From JANYLN01 sp041687575 (GTDB lineage Bacteria > Planctomycetota > Phycisphaerae > UBA1845 > JANYLN01), in NCBI GenBank assembly GCA_041687575.1, contig JAWLBS010000029.1, positions 1-26,526 of the forward strand: DNA of 26,526 nt. Reading direction: 5' to 3'. Below the pieces are notes generated by a model. That model saw only the letters and a list, made by a program, of their open reading frames with translations. It had not been told where the DNA came from and ran no database searches. This document shows positions 7,504-14,660 of this stretch, in pieces. The translations under genes were made by a program, and so were the position numbers. The first letter of the stretch is position 1. Each line of letters begins with the position of its first letter.

Positions 7504-9219
7504 ATGAAGGCTTCACTGGCCGTTTCAGTCGTGCTGGGCGCCGTCGTGCTGCTGGCGCCGCCGTCCGCTCTGCAAGCGGAGACACCCTACTGGGTCGAGC
7601 CGATGCAACAGGTGCACGCGAATTTCCAGGGCAATCGCGGGACGATCGCCCGCTTCGGCGACAGCATCACTTACAGCGGGGCGTTCTTCAAGCCGCTGCA
7701 GAACAACTTCACCAACACCTCGCCCGAGGAGCAGGAGGCGCTGACCTGGTTGAGGAACTACATGGTCCCCTCGTGCTGGACCTGGCAGGACGATGCCGTC
7801 GCCTACGGCAACGGCTGCTACAGCGGCAAGACCGCCGCCTGGCCGCTGCAGGTCGAGCTCGACCCGTCTGACATCAACATTGTGTACTGGTTGAACAAGC
7901 TCCAGCCGGAGCTGGCGGTGGTCATGTGGGGCACCAATGACCTGGGCCCCTACGACGTGGCCACTTACACCAGCAACATGCGGCAGGTCATCCAGCAGTG
8001 CAAGGCCTTCGGCACGATCCCGCTGCTGACGACGATCCCGCCGCGGGCCGGCTACGTGGACAAGAGCGCCCAGTTCGCCCAGGCGATGCGCGACCTGGCG
8101 ATCGAGCAGGAGGTGCCGCTGATCGACTATCACCAGGAGATCCTCGCCCGCCAGCCGGGCACCGCCTGGCAGGGCACGCTGATCTCCAGCGACGGCGTGC
8201 ACCCGTCGTGGAGCGGCGCGACCGCGCAGGACTTCAGCGAGTCGTCCCTGAACACCAACGGCTACCTGCTGCGCAACTGGGTCACCCTGCACGGCATTTG
8301 GGACGTCTACCAGCAGATCCTCCAGTACGACCCGCCCATCCGGCACCACACCGTCAGCGTCTTTGACACCGCGCCGGGCGACGTGCCCGGGCCCCAGCCG
8401 ATCCGCGTGTTCCCGATACCGGCCGCGGCCGGTTGGCCTGGCGGCGAGCTGCTCTACGACAACTACGCCGAGGGCCTGACCTTCAGCCCGGGCCCCTCGC
8501 CGGGGTACTACAACTATGTAAGCCTGCCCTTGGGCAATGCGGCTGTGGCCATCCATGGCGTGCAGAACAGCCCGGCGAGCCCCCTCGTTGTCAACGACAC
8601 GTTCCAGCTGTATGTCACCCAGGAAGGCAGCGACGCCGACCCGCGGCAGGACAACCGCTTCCCGTATCACGTGCCGCGCCTCGCCCGCAGCCACTCGCAG
8701 AACTACCTGGCCGTCATGTTCGACCTGACTGAGCCGGCGCGGCGCTTCGGCGTGTTCCTGCCGGCCTCGACGAACAACTGGACCGACGACCCGCAGCATG
8801 TCAACGACGACCAGAACTTCCTGCTGCAGGACCGCAGCGTCTGGGTGACCATCGTCGATGACAGCGGCGATTCGCACCAGCAGTACGTCTCGCTGCGCGG
8901 CGACGCGCAGGGGGCCTACTGTCCGTTCCTGTCGATCGAGTGCGACGGTACCCACGCCATCACGCAGGTGTCGATCATCCACGACGTCGGGGAAAACACC
9001 AACCGCGGCGTGAGCGTCATGGACATCTATGCCATCCCCTTCATCGTCGGCGACATCAACGGCGACGGCCACGTCAATGCGATCGACCTGCTGGCGATGG
9101 CCCTCAGCTGGAGCAAGAGCCAGGGCGACCCCGCTTACAACCCCGACTGCGACCTGGACCACAGCGGCTCGGTCAACGCGATCGACCTGCTGATGTTCGC
9201 GCATAACTGGCTGAAGTAG
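7504..9219 (+). CDS. Secreted SGNH/GDSL-type esterase with dockerin-like C-terminus
   Basis: The protein has 571 residues. The ATG at 7504 has a strong RBS and opens a signal peptide (MKASLAVSVVLGAVVLLAPP, cleavage near LQA-ET). The catalytic domain (about 30-290) has SGNH-hydrolase blocks: FGDSIT with Ser54, WGTND with Asn145, and DGVHPSW with Asp230 and His233. Such enzymes remove acyl groups, often acetyl from polysaccharides. Residues about 300-510 are a beta-rich domain I do not recognise, possibly carbohydrate-binding. The last 56 residues from Gly516 are two dockerin-like loops, GDINGDGHVNAIDLL and DLDHSGSVNAIDLL, ending FAHNWLK, nearly the same ending as in the proteins at 3-491 and 826-4977. 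It is probably a separately transcribed unit. The substrate is not readable. Confidence 0.9.
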   Translation: MKASLAVSVVLGAVVLLAPPSALQAETPYWVEPMQQVHANFQGNRGTIARFGDSITYSGAFFKPLQNNFTNTSPEEQEALTWLRNYMVPSCWTWQDDAVAYGNGCYSGKTAAWPLQVELDPSDINIVYWLNKLQPELAVVMWGTNDLGPYDVATYTSNMRQVIQQCKAFGTIPLLTTIPPRAGYVDKSAQFAQAMRDLAIEQEVPLIDYHQEILARQPGTAWQGTLISSDGVHPSWSGATAQDFSESSLNTNGYLLRNWVTLHGIWDVYQQILQYDPPIRHHTVSVFDTAPGDVPGPQPIRVFPIPAAAGWPGGELLYDNYAEGLTFSPGPSPGYYNYVSLPLGNAAVAIHGVQNSPASPLVVNDTFQLYVTQEGSDADPRQDNRFPYHVPRLARSHSQNYLAVMFDLTEPARRFGVFLPASTNNWTDDPQHVNDDQNFLLQDRSVWVTIVDDSGDSHQQYVSLRGDAQGAYCPFLSIECDGTHAITQVSIIHDVGENTNRGVSVMDIYAIPFIVGDINGDGHVNAIDLLAMALSWSKSQGDPAYNPDCDLDHSGSVNAIDLLMFAHNWLK

Positions 9220-9258
9220 AACGGCAACCCCGAGCAGCGATATGATTGGCATGCGACT

Positions 9259-9294
9259 CCGGGCGCGGCGGATTCAAGTGTCCGCCGCGCCCGG
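9259..9294 (+). terminator. Hairpin terminator after the SGNH hydrolase gene
   Basis: A perfect 14-bp stem (9259-9272 with 9281-9294) encloses an 8-base loop, 39 bases after the stop. It is GC-rich and lacks a T-run. Confidence 0.75.
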
Positions 9295-9360
9295 CCAGTT
9301 ATCAGGACAGTGTATCCGGAACAACACCCTCGTTTGTGCTGACATGTCAGGAGAATACTG

Positions 9361-10749
9361 ATGTCGGAGAAAGCGAATCCTTTGATGATCAGCGGCATCG
9401 CGCCGAGCCTGTGTCTCGGGGCGGCCCTCGGCCCGCCGCGGACCGAGTGCGGCGTGGGTGTGCTGTTCAACTGGGCCGACAGGCTCTGGGCGCTGACGTA
9501 CGTCTCGAGCAAGGCCCCCAGCGGCGTGGGCACCGGGCTCTACGAGATCTTCCCCGACATGACGATGACCCAGCGGCCCGAGAGCCTCGTCGGTACCTGG
9601 ACCAACCGCATGGTCCACTGGGAGACGAACCAGCTGTTCATCGGTCCGTACGTGATCGACGCCGAGAGAAACATCCGCACGATGAAGCAGTTCCTCGACG
9701 TGCGGGTCTGCGCGACGATGCGCCACCTCGACGACCCGGCAAGCAAGGTCTACATGCTGGGGATGGAGGGCGAGTTCTTCGAGCTCGACGTGCATACGCT
9801 GGAGTCGCGCCCGCTCGGCAACCTCTGCCAGCCGCTGGGGCTGCCCGAGGGGCACTGGCCGCACTTCAAGGCCGGCTACACCGGCTTCGGCCGCGTCGTC
9901 GTCGCCAACAACACCTATGACATGCGCGACTTCGAGGGCCCCGGCTCGGGCGGGTGCCTGGCCGAGTGGGACGGCCGCGACTGGACGATCCTGGAACAGA
10001 CCGCCTTCAACGAGGTGACCGGCCTGGGCGAAGGGTGCAAGACGATGTTCGCCACCGGCTGGGACCGGGCGTCGGCGATCCTCAAGTCGTTCAGCGCGCG
10101 GACCGGGCGATGGCTGCGGTACCGGCTGCCGAAGGCGAGCCACTGTTTCGACCACGGCTGGGCGACCGAGTGGCCGCGGATCCGCCAGACCGAGCACGAG
10201 CGGCTGCTGGTGGATTGCCACGGCACGTTCTTCGAGCTGTCTCCCTGGCCGCTGGGCGACGTGGTGTTCGGCCTGCGCCCGATCAGCACGCACCTGTGGG
10301 TGCTGGGCGACTTCTGCTCGTGGCGGGGGATGCTGGTGCTCGGCGCCGACAACGCCAGCGCGTGGGGCCCGCACAACATCCTGTGCGGCGAGCCGCAGTC
10401 GGCGATGTGGTTCGGCAAGACGGACGACCTGTGGCAGTTCGGCAAGCCGTCGGGCTGGGGCGGGCCGTGGTGGGACACGCCCGTGCGGGCGGGCGAGCCG
10501 TCGGACCCGTACCTGATGACCGGCTACGAGCACAAGTGCCTGCACCTTTCGCACGAGGCGGACCGGACGGTGACGTTCGCGGTCGAGGTCGACTTCCTGG
10601 GAACCGGGGCGTGGAAGACGTATACGCGGATTCCTGTCGAGGCGAGTGGCTACGCGCACCACGAGTTCCCCGCCGGCTTCAGCGCGCACTGGGTCCGGGT
10701 GACGGCCGACCTGGAGTGCCGGGCGACGGCGCAATTTACGTATACGTAA
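9361..10749 (+). CDS. Conserved protein of unknown function, probably beta-propeller-like
   Basis: The protein has 462 residues. AGGAG (9349-9353) is 7 bases upstream of the ATG. There is no signal peptide or membrane segment, so it should be cytosolic, unlike its upstream neighbours. Repeated blocks of short strands with aromatic and Gly-Asp turns (FNWADRLWALTYV, DPASKVYMLGMEGEFFELDV, TEHERLLVDCHGTFFEL) suggest a beta-propeller; the end (TVTFAVEVDFLGTGAWKTY, then FSAHWVRVTAD) looks like a beta-sandwich. I have a general impression of similar uncharacterised proteins in planctomycete and related genomes, but I know no function. It follows the SGNH gene by 141 bases with a terminator between, so it may be transcribed alone. 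It could handle a product of the secreted esterases, which is conjecture. Confidence 0.8.
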   Translation: MSEKANPLMISGIAPSLCLGAALGPPRTECGVGVLFNWADRLWALTYVSSKAPSGVGTGLYEIFPDMTMTQRPESLVGTWTNRMVHWETNQLFIGPYVIDAERNIRTMKQFLDVRVCATMRHLDDPASKVYMLGMEGEFFELDVHTLESRPLGNLCQPLGLPEGHWPHFKAGYTGFGRVVVANNTYDMRDFEGPGSGGCLAEWDGRDWTILEQTAFNEVTGLGEGCKTMFATGWDRASAILKSFSARTGRWLRYRLPKASHCFDHGWATEWPRIRQTEHERLLVDCHGTFFELSPWPLGDVVFGLRPISTHLWVLGDFCSWRGMLVLGADNASAWGPHNILCGEPQSAMWFGKTDDLWQFGKPSGWGGPWWDTPVRAGEPSDPYLMTGYEHKCLHLSHEADRTVTFAVEVDFLGTGAWKTYTRIPVEASGYAHHEFPAGFSAHWVRVTADLECRATAQFTYT

Positions 10750-10921
10750 TACCCCTTAAAGAGGGTAATAATAGGGGTAATGTCTCTGGGGCGCAGCCTA
10801 AGCCTATGGTGATTATCGGCTGCGGGTTTGGGGCGGTGCGACGGGTGAAGGAAGGTTCTGCATGTGGCAGGCGACGCGGCGCGTTTCCGGTGCTGCCGGC
10901 AGCCCCGCTGGCGCATACACA

Positions 10922-10956
10922 AAGCCCCGCCGCGACGACGCGTCGCGGCGGGGCTT
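10922..10956 (-). terminator. Strong hairpin, possibly bidirectional
   Basis: A perfect 16-bp stem (10922-10937 with 10941-10956) closes a 3-base loop. On the minus strand it is followed by tgtgtatg after the last stem Ts, so a moderately T-rich tail supports termination in that direction. It also lies 173 bases after the plus-strand gene ending at 10749. Confidence 0.65.
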
Positions 10957-11225
10957 GTGGCTCCACCAGGAACAAAGGCCGTGTGCAACGCTCGCCCGTG
11001 TTCCCCTCCTTTTGCACGCTGCGAGGTCTTTGGCTACCGCCCCGACCGCGTGAGCCGTCCGGCGATCCTGCGGCCCGACACCTTCACGGGGTACCCAGTA
11101 CCCCGACAGGCCCGCGAGTCCCGTCCTGCACGGACGCCCGACTCGATCCTGCCTTCGGCATCTCCTTCGCCCGCCGGTGGGCTTACCGGCCGTCGGTCTT
11201 TGCCGGCCTCGTCCCTGGCAAAGGA
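10922..11225 (-). ncRNA. Candidate structured non-coding RNA of unknown family
   Basis: Read on the minus strand, about 300 bases form successive hairpins: 7-bp arms CTTTGCC/GGCAAAG (11223-11198), a 6-bp GCCGGT/ACCGGC with 6-base loop (11190-11173), a small TGCC-GAA-GGCA loop, a long arm CGAGTC...GACTCG with inner CGTCC/GGACG, a 7-bp GGGGTAC/GTACCCC, and 6-bp GTGCAA/TTGCAC. It ends in a 16-bp terminator-like hairpin. A -10-like TATTCT (11236-11231) lies where a start near 11225 would need it, but no -35 is seen. It lacks the conserved cores I know for RNase P RNA, tmRNA, SRP RNA and common riboswitches. It could instead be the structured 3' end of the clpS transcript. It lies about 120 bases beyond the clpS stop. 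Confidence 0.35.
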
Positions 11226-11312
11226 AACCTAGAATACGTGTTGTAAGGGGGCAAGAGACTTTTTGCGGAAATCGGCCGGAGGCCCACAATCGCGTACACG
11301 ATCTCCTCCGTC

Positions 11313-11337
11313 GTCATCCTGAACGAAGTGAAGGATC
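11313..11337. repeat. Short dispersed repeat (catcctgaacgaagtgaagg type)
   Basis: The 25 bases have the imperfect-palindrome form atcct-gaacgaagtga-aggat. I recognise this from memory as a short repeat scattered in intergenic DNA of many unrelated environmental bacteria. It lies just downstream of the clpS stop codon. Confidence 0.5.
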
Positions 11338-11342
11338 CCGCA

Positions 11343-11675
11343 TCACGCGTCCTGTTCCATTGTCACCGTCAGGCCGGCACTGGCGAGCTGTTCGACGTAC
11401 AGCTCCGCCCGCTCCTTGTGGGTGCTCAGCAGCACGGAGCGGCCGCGGGTGTGCGCCTCGGTTGTCCGCTCGAAAGCCTCTTCGAGGTTCAGCGGTGTGA
11501 GGCGATGAAGGACGCGGACCACTTGCTCAAAAAGGTTGACATCGTCATTGTGCAGCAGCACCCGGTAAGGGGGCGGCACCTCGGGCTCGTCCTTCTTGCG
11601 GGGCTCGGGGGCCTGCGGCCTGGCGACCGGCTCGACGGTCTCGACCTTCTCGGCGGCCTCGGCAGTCTGCGGCAT
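11343..11675 (-). CDS. clpS: ATP-dependent Clp protease adaptor ClpS
   Basis: The protein has 110 residues. ClpS binds N-end-rule substrates and hands them to ClpA or ClpC for degradation by ClpP. The family core spans about 36-110: YRVLLHNDDVN carries the Asn43-Asp44 pair that contacts the substrate N-terminus, and EAHTRGR supplies the conserved His75; the C-terminal ERAELYVEQLASAGLTV is the usual end. The first 35 residues are a Pro/Glu/Lys-rich flexible extension, as expected for the tail that enters the ClpA/C ring. AGGAGG (11687-11682) is 6 bases before the ATG. No clpA, clpC or clpP is adjacent. The 283 bases upstream, to the next gene's stop, contain no supported gene. Confidence 0.95.
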   Translation of the reverse strand: MPQTAEAAEKVETVEPVARPQAPEPRKKDEPEVPPPYRVLLHNDDVNLFEQVVRVLHRLTPLNLEEAFERTTEAHTRGRSVLLSTHKERAELYVEQLASAGLTVTMEQDA

Positions 11676-11958
11676 CTTCCACCTCCTGCGTCCCGGCGAT
11701 CAGGCCGGTCTTGAGGGCGCCGCGGAGAGGCGCCGCCCCTGCAGGGACGGCGACTTCCGGCCGCCGGCCAGACGTCCGCCGATCGATTGGGAACCTGCAA
11801 ACCCGGGTTCAGTCTTTCAGATTCTAGCCTCGCTGTGAACTCGGGGGCACGGATTTCGACGTGCACAGCGCGGACATCCGCCGGGACCGCAGGTGATCGG
11901 ACCGGTGTGCGAAGGGCGCCGCAAGCGCCGGCATATCATGTGATTCCGGTCGGGATCC

Positions 11959-13110
11959 TCAGCGGACCGCGGCCGGCTGGGTGCTCGCGGCTCGTGAAGC
12001 CGCCGGGCGGGTTGCCGCCGGGCCCTTGATCCGGCCGCGCAGGTCTTCGGCCGTCGCCCGGGCACCTGTGGGCTGGCTCTGGCTGGTGGCACTGATGGCG
12101 GTGCGGGGCGGGTCGCCGGCGCGACTTTCGCGCATGTGCCGGCGGCGCTCCTGCCGCTTCTGCTCGTAGGCCTGGCGCTGGGTGTCGGTGGGGATCTGGT
12201 CGAGCCGCTGCAGCATCTGCTTGTACACGTCCTCGACCGGCTGGTTCAGGTCGTCGAGGTGCTTGCGGGCGGCGACGGCCTGGTCCTTGAGGGCCTCATC
12301 AGCCAGGACCTCCTGGATCCGCTGGTTGGCTGCCTCGATGTCGGGCTTGCGGCTGAGCCAGTACTCCTGGGCCCGCTTCTTGCTGTCGGCGAGGATGCCG
12401 TAGGCCTGGCTGGACTGGGCGGCATCAAGCTCGTACCTGTGGATGAAGGACCGGACGGCCAGGTCCCAGCGGTCGAGTTGCGGCTGATAGTCCGGCTGGG
12501 CCGGCTGCGTCTGGCGAGGGGGGGGCGTTCGGCGCTGCACGGTCGCGTCGGGACGGGCGGTATTCTGCTGGCCGAAGACCCAGCTATCGGTCTGGGGGTT
12601 GAACTGCCCGGCCGACCAGCGGTCCAGCCGCTCCTCGGACCAGGCGAACTGCTTGGCGATCACCTTCTGGTCGATGTCGAAGGTCCGTTTCTGCTCGTCG
12701 GTGAGGTACTGGCGGAAATCCTGGTTGCCTTCGACGATCGCCTTTTTGGCCTCCTCGAACAGCGGTTCGGCACGTTTGGCCCAGGCCTGGACCTGTTCGG
12801 CGGAGGGGGTCTTGCCGGCCAGGCGTGCCTGCAGGACCTCGCTGACGAGGCGGCGGAGATCGTCCTCGTGCTTGTCGAGGAACTGGTTAACGCCCTGGCT
12901 CGTCATCTTGCGGGCCTGCTCCGCCTGCTCGGGTGTGAGGTCGTAGCGTTTGACCGCCTGCGAAACGCTGCGTTCGATCATGCGGTCCGGGTCCCACATC
13001 TGGGCGAAGTTGCGGTTCTGGTCCGCCTGGTCGGGCGCAACACCTTGCGCCATCGCCCCCGCGGCGGTCAGACAGAACATAACACTCGCCAGTATCAGCA
13101 GTTGACGCAT
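11959..13110 (-). CDS. Secreted alpha-helical protein with two LTxxQ-like segments
   Basis: The protein has 383 residues from the ATG at 13110, chosen because a signal peptide starts there (MRQLLILASVMFCLTAAGAM, cleavage after AMA) and GAGGAA (13121-13116) precedes it; an upstream in-frame ATG at 13149 would bury the signal. The mature protein is Gln/Glu/Arg-rich and helical. RYDLTPEQAEQA (from 55) and RYELDAAQSSQA (from 225) look like two copies of one segment, each followed by a long helix, so the protein may be an internal duplication. LTxxQ-type helices occur in Spy/CpxP-like periplasmic proteins, but I cannot assign that family. A Pro/Gln linker (about 185-212) separates the halves and the tail is Ala/Thr/Arg-rich and disordered. 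Function unknown. Confidence 0.8.
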   Translation of the reverse strand: MRQLLILASVMFCLTAAGAMAQGVAPDQADQNRNFAQMWDPDRMIERSVSQAVKRYDLTPEQAEQARKMTSQGVNQFLDKHEDDLRRLVSEVLQARLAGKTPSAEQVQAWAKRAEPLFEEAKKAIVEGNQDFRQYLTDEQKRTFDIDQKVIAKQFAWSEERLDRWSAGQFNPQTDSWVFGQQNTARPDATVQRRTPPPRQTQPAQPDYQPQLDRWDLAVRSFIHRYELDAAQSSQAYGILADSKKRAQEYWLSRKPDIEAANQRIQEVLADEALKDQAVAARKHLDDLNQPVEDVYKQMLQRLDQIPTDTQRQAYEQKRQERRRHMRESRAGDPPRTAISATSQSQPTGARATAEDLRGRIKGPAATRPAASRAASTQPAAVR

Positions 13111-13368
13111 TGTGCTTCCTCTTTCGGTCCCGTCGTGCTCAGGAGCCAACCACAGCCACCCCTGTATGTACTATTCTACCGGGTCGATGTACCGAGGATG
13201 CGGCCAGAGGCGATCGCCCCAAGGCCATCGCGGCCAAACGCCAGCGTCCGCTCCACGAGGCCAGACCCTGTTTATCTCGGCAGGTATCCGGGCGGCCGTG
13301 AGGCATCGGCGTTGATTTCGATTGGAGCACCCGCTCAGGGCCAGAGCTCGGCAGACGCCGCGGCATCG

Positions 13369-13464
13369 GGGGTCTGACCCCTGGCAGCACGCCCCGCACT
13401 CAGATCCATGATCCAATTCCCTTGGGGGCACCGGTACCTGAGCGATCCAACGGGGTCTGACCCC
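13369..13464. repeat. 96-bp repeat bounded by GGGGTCTGACCCC palindromes, copy 1
   Basis: The palindrome GGGGTCTGACCCC occurs at 13369-13381 and 13452-13464. The DNA between them matches the interior of 24608-24703: shared blocks include ctggcagcacgccc, gatccaat, cttgggggcacc and gtacctga. Two copies 11 kb apart with the same ends suggest a small mobile or REP-like element. No transposase is near. The reverse strand can be read as a short peptide (VRPRWI...VPP) in both copies, probably without being translated. Confidence 0.7.
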
Positions 13465-13473
13465 TGGACCGGG

Positions 13474-13502
13474 TTCGCATCGGCCGAGCCGCGGATTACA
13501 AT
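13474..13502 (+). promoter_or_regulatory. Candidate sigma-70 promoter of the URO-D-like gene
   Basis: TTCGCA (13474-13479) and TACAAT (13497-13502) are spaced by 17 bases. AAGGAG at 13514-13519 then gives a short leader to the ATG at 13529. The promoter lies directly beside the repeat element. Confidence 0.5.
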
Positions 13503-13528
13503 GGGGCTTTCGTAAGGAGCCGCAGGCC

Positions 13529-14629
13529 ATGCCGATCGAACTGGATGTCAATGCCTTCTGGGAAGAGAACAGCCGGTGTACGGGCAAGCCCTTCAGCACC
13601 GACAAGCCCCGTGCCCCGCTCGGCCTGCCGATCGACGATCACTGGCTGATCGAGGAAATGCAGGTGCCTTCGACGCTGCGGTACTACCGGGACCCCGAGT
13701 ACAAGGCCCGGGTCAACCGCCAGTGCAACGACCGCTGCGAGCAGGCGATCGGGATCCGCAAGTTCCCGGAAGAGCCGCAACCCAAGGGCATCCTGCGGAT
13801 CGAGGAGGTCTTCGGCGCCCGCTTCGAGATGACCGAGGGCGGCACGCCGTGGCTCGAGCCGGGCGTCGAGACCATCGCCGACTTGCGGGCCCTGCTCGAC
13901 CGCGTCGAGCGGCTCGACGACAAGGCCCTGCGCGACCTGATGTTCTCCAGCGGCGGGACGGTTTTCCGTCAGCCGCTCGATGATGACGGCAGCCGCAAGG
14001 TCCGCGGGGCGGGCAGTCGCGGGCCGGCCACGATCGGCACGAGCGTCTGCGGGACGATGAACCTGATGTACTGGCTGGTCGACGAGCCGGTCGTGATGGG
14101 GCGGTTCTATGACCTGCTCGGTGATGTGCTGGTCCGCTACCAGCGGATCGTGGCCGAGGCGAGCAACGTGACACTTCGCGGCTACGGCTGGCTGGACGAC
14201 AACTGCTGCCTGTTCTCGCCGGACCTGTATGATACGTACTGCTACCCGGTGCTCAAGAAGGTGTTCGCCGCATTCGCCCCGGCCCCGGACGACCATCGCT
14301 ACCAGCACTCCGACAGCGAGATGCGGCACCTGCTGCCGATCCTGGCGCGGCTGGACTTCTGGGGCGTCAACCTCGGGCCGACGATCCCGGCCGAGGTGAT
14401 CCGTGCGGCCATGCCCCGCACCGAGATCCACGGCCAGATCGCCCCGATGACGCTGCGCAACGGGACGTTCGAGGAGATGGTCGCCGAGGTGAAGCGCGAC
14501 TTCGCCGCCGTCGGTGGCGACGGGGGATTGCTTATCACGACGGCGGGGTCGGTCTCAGCCGGCACGAGCCTCGAGCGGCTGCGGGAGCTGATGTGGGCGG
14601 TGCAGATGTACGCGCGGTACGACGAGTAG
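13529..14629 (+). CDS. URO-D-fold family protein (uroporphyrinogen decarboxylase-like)
   Basis: The protein has 366 residues. AAGGAG ends 9 bases before the ATG. The overall pattern is that of the uroporphyrinogen decarboxylase/methyltransferase superfamily: the central FGARFEMTEGGTPWLEPG segment, the middle MNLMYWLVDEPVVMGRFYDLL helix pair, HSDSEMRHLLPILARLDFWGVNLG, and the closing GGLLITTAGSVSAGTSLERL. Members decarboxylate porphyrinogens or move methyl groups to and from corrinoid proteins. This one lacks a clear zinc-binding H-x-C motif of the methyltransferases and is not next to haem genes, so the generic family name is safer. Many planctomycetes have several such paralogues. A nucleoside hydrolase starts 31 bases downstream, probably in the same transcript. 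Confidence 0.8.
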   Translation: MPIELDVNAFWEENSRCTGKPFSTDKPRAPLGLPIDDHWLIEEMQVPSTLRYYRDPEYKARVNRQCNDRCEQAIGIRKFPEEPQPKGILRIEEVFGARFEMTEGGTPWLEPGVETIADLRALLDRVERLDDKALRDLMFSSGGTVFRQPLDDDGSRKVRGAGSRGPATIGTSVCGTMNLMYWLVDEPVVMGRFYDLLGDVLVRYQRIVAEASNVTLRGYGWLDDNCCLFSPDLYDTYCYPVLKKVFAAFAPAPDDHRYQHSDSEMRHLLPILARLDFWGVNLGPTIPAEVIRAAMPRTEIHGQIAPMTLRNGTFEEMVAEVKRDFAAVGGDGGLLITTAGSVSAGTSLERLRELMWAVQMYARYDE

Positions 14630-14660
14630 CAGGGCGGGCAGCCGACAGCGAGGGATCACG

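Larger units (their letters stand above)
10750..11342. other. 593-bp non-coding region with folded RNA candidate and a dispersed repeat
   Basis: No protein gene is convincing here; open frames have no sensible start and low-complexity composition. Just after the stop, 7-bp arms (10750-10756 with 10773-10779) form a weak AT-richer hairpin that could end the upstream transcript. From 10922 to 11225 the DNA is unusually rich in nested inverted repeats (see the ncRNA entry). At 11313-11337 lies a short dispersed repeat just downstream of clpS. Confidence 0.6.
13111..13528. other. Intergenic region with a palindrome-bounded repeat
   Basis: These 418 bases separate the divergent genes at 13110 and 13529. 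About 13140-13360 shows nothing I can support. A repeat element follows at 13369-13464 and then a promoter for the URO-D-like gene. Confidence 0.6.

Noticed and set aside
7525..9252. Open frame of about 575 codons on the minus strand over the SGNH hydrolase
   Set aside because: Composition is that of an antisense shadow and the plus strand has clear SGNH motifs, RBS and terminator.
9339..9350. Perfect 12-bp palindrome ctgacatgtcag at the RBS of the gene at 9361
   Set aside because: Palindromes of this length are expected several times by chance in 26 kb; kept only as a note because it overlaps the RBS.
10922..11225. RNase P RNA, tmRNA or SRP RNA
   Set aside because: The conserved cores known to me (aggaaagtcc for RNase P, the CCA end and tag region of tmRNA, the ggaagcagcc-type SRP tip) are absent on both strands.
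13171..13605. Minus-strand frame across the repeat element, with a similar frame at 24560-24760
   Set aside because: Similarity between the two is explained by the shared 96-bp element; there is no RBS and the frame runs into the start of another gene.
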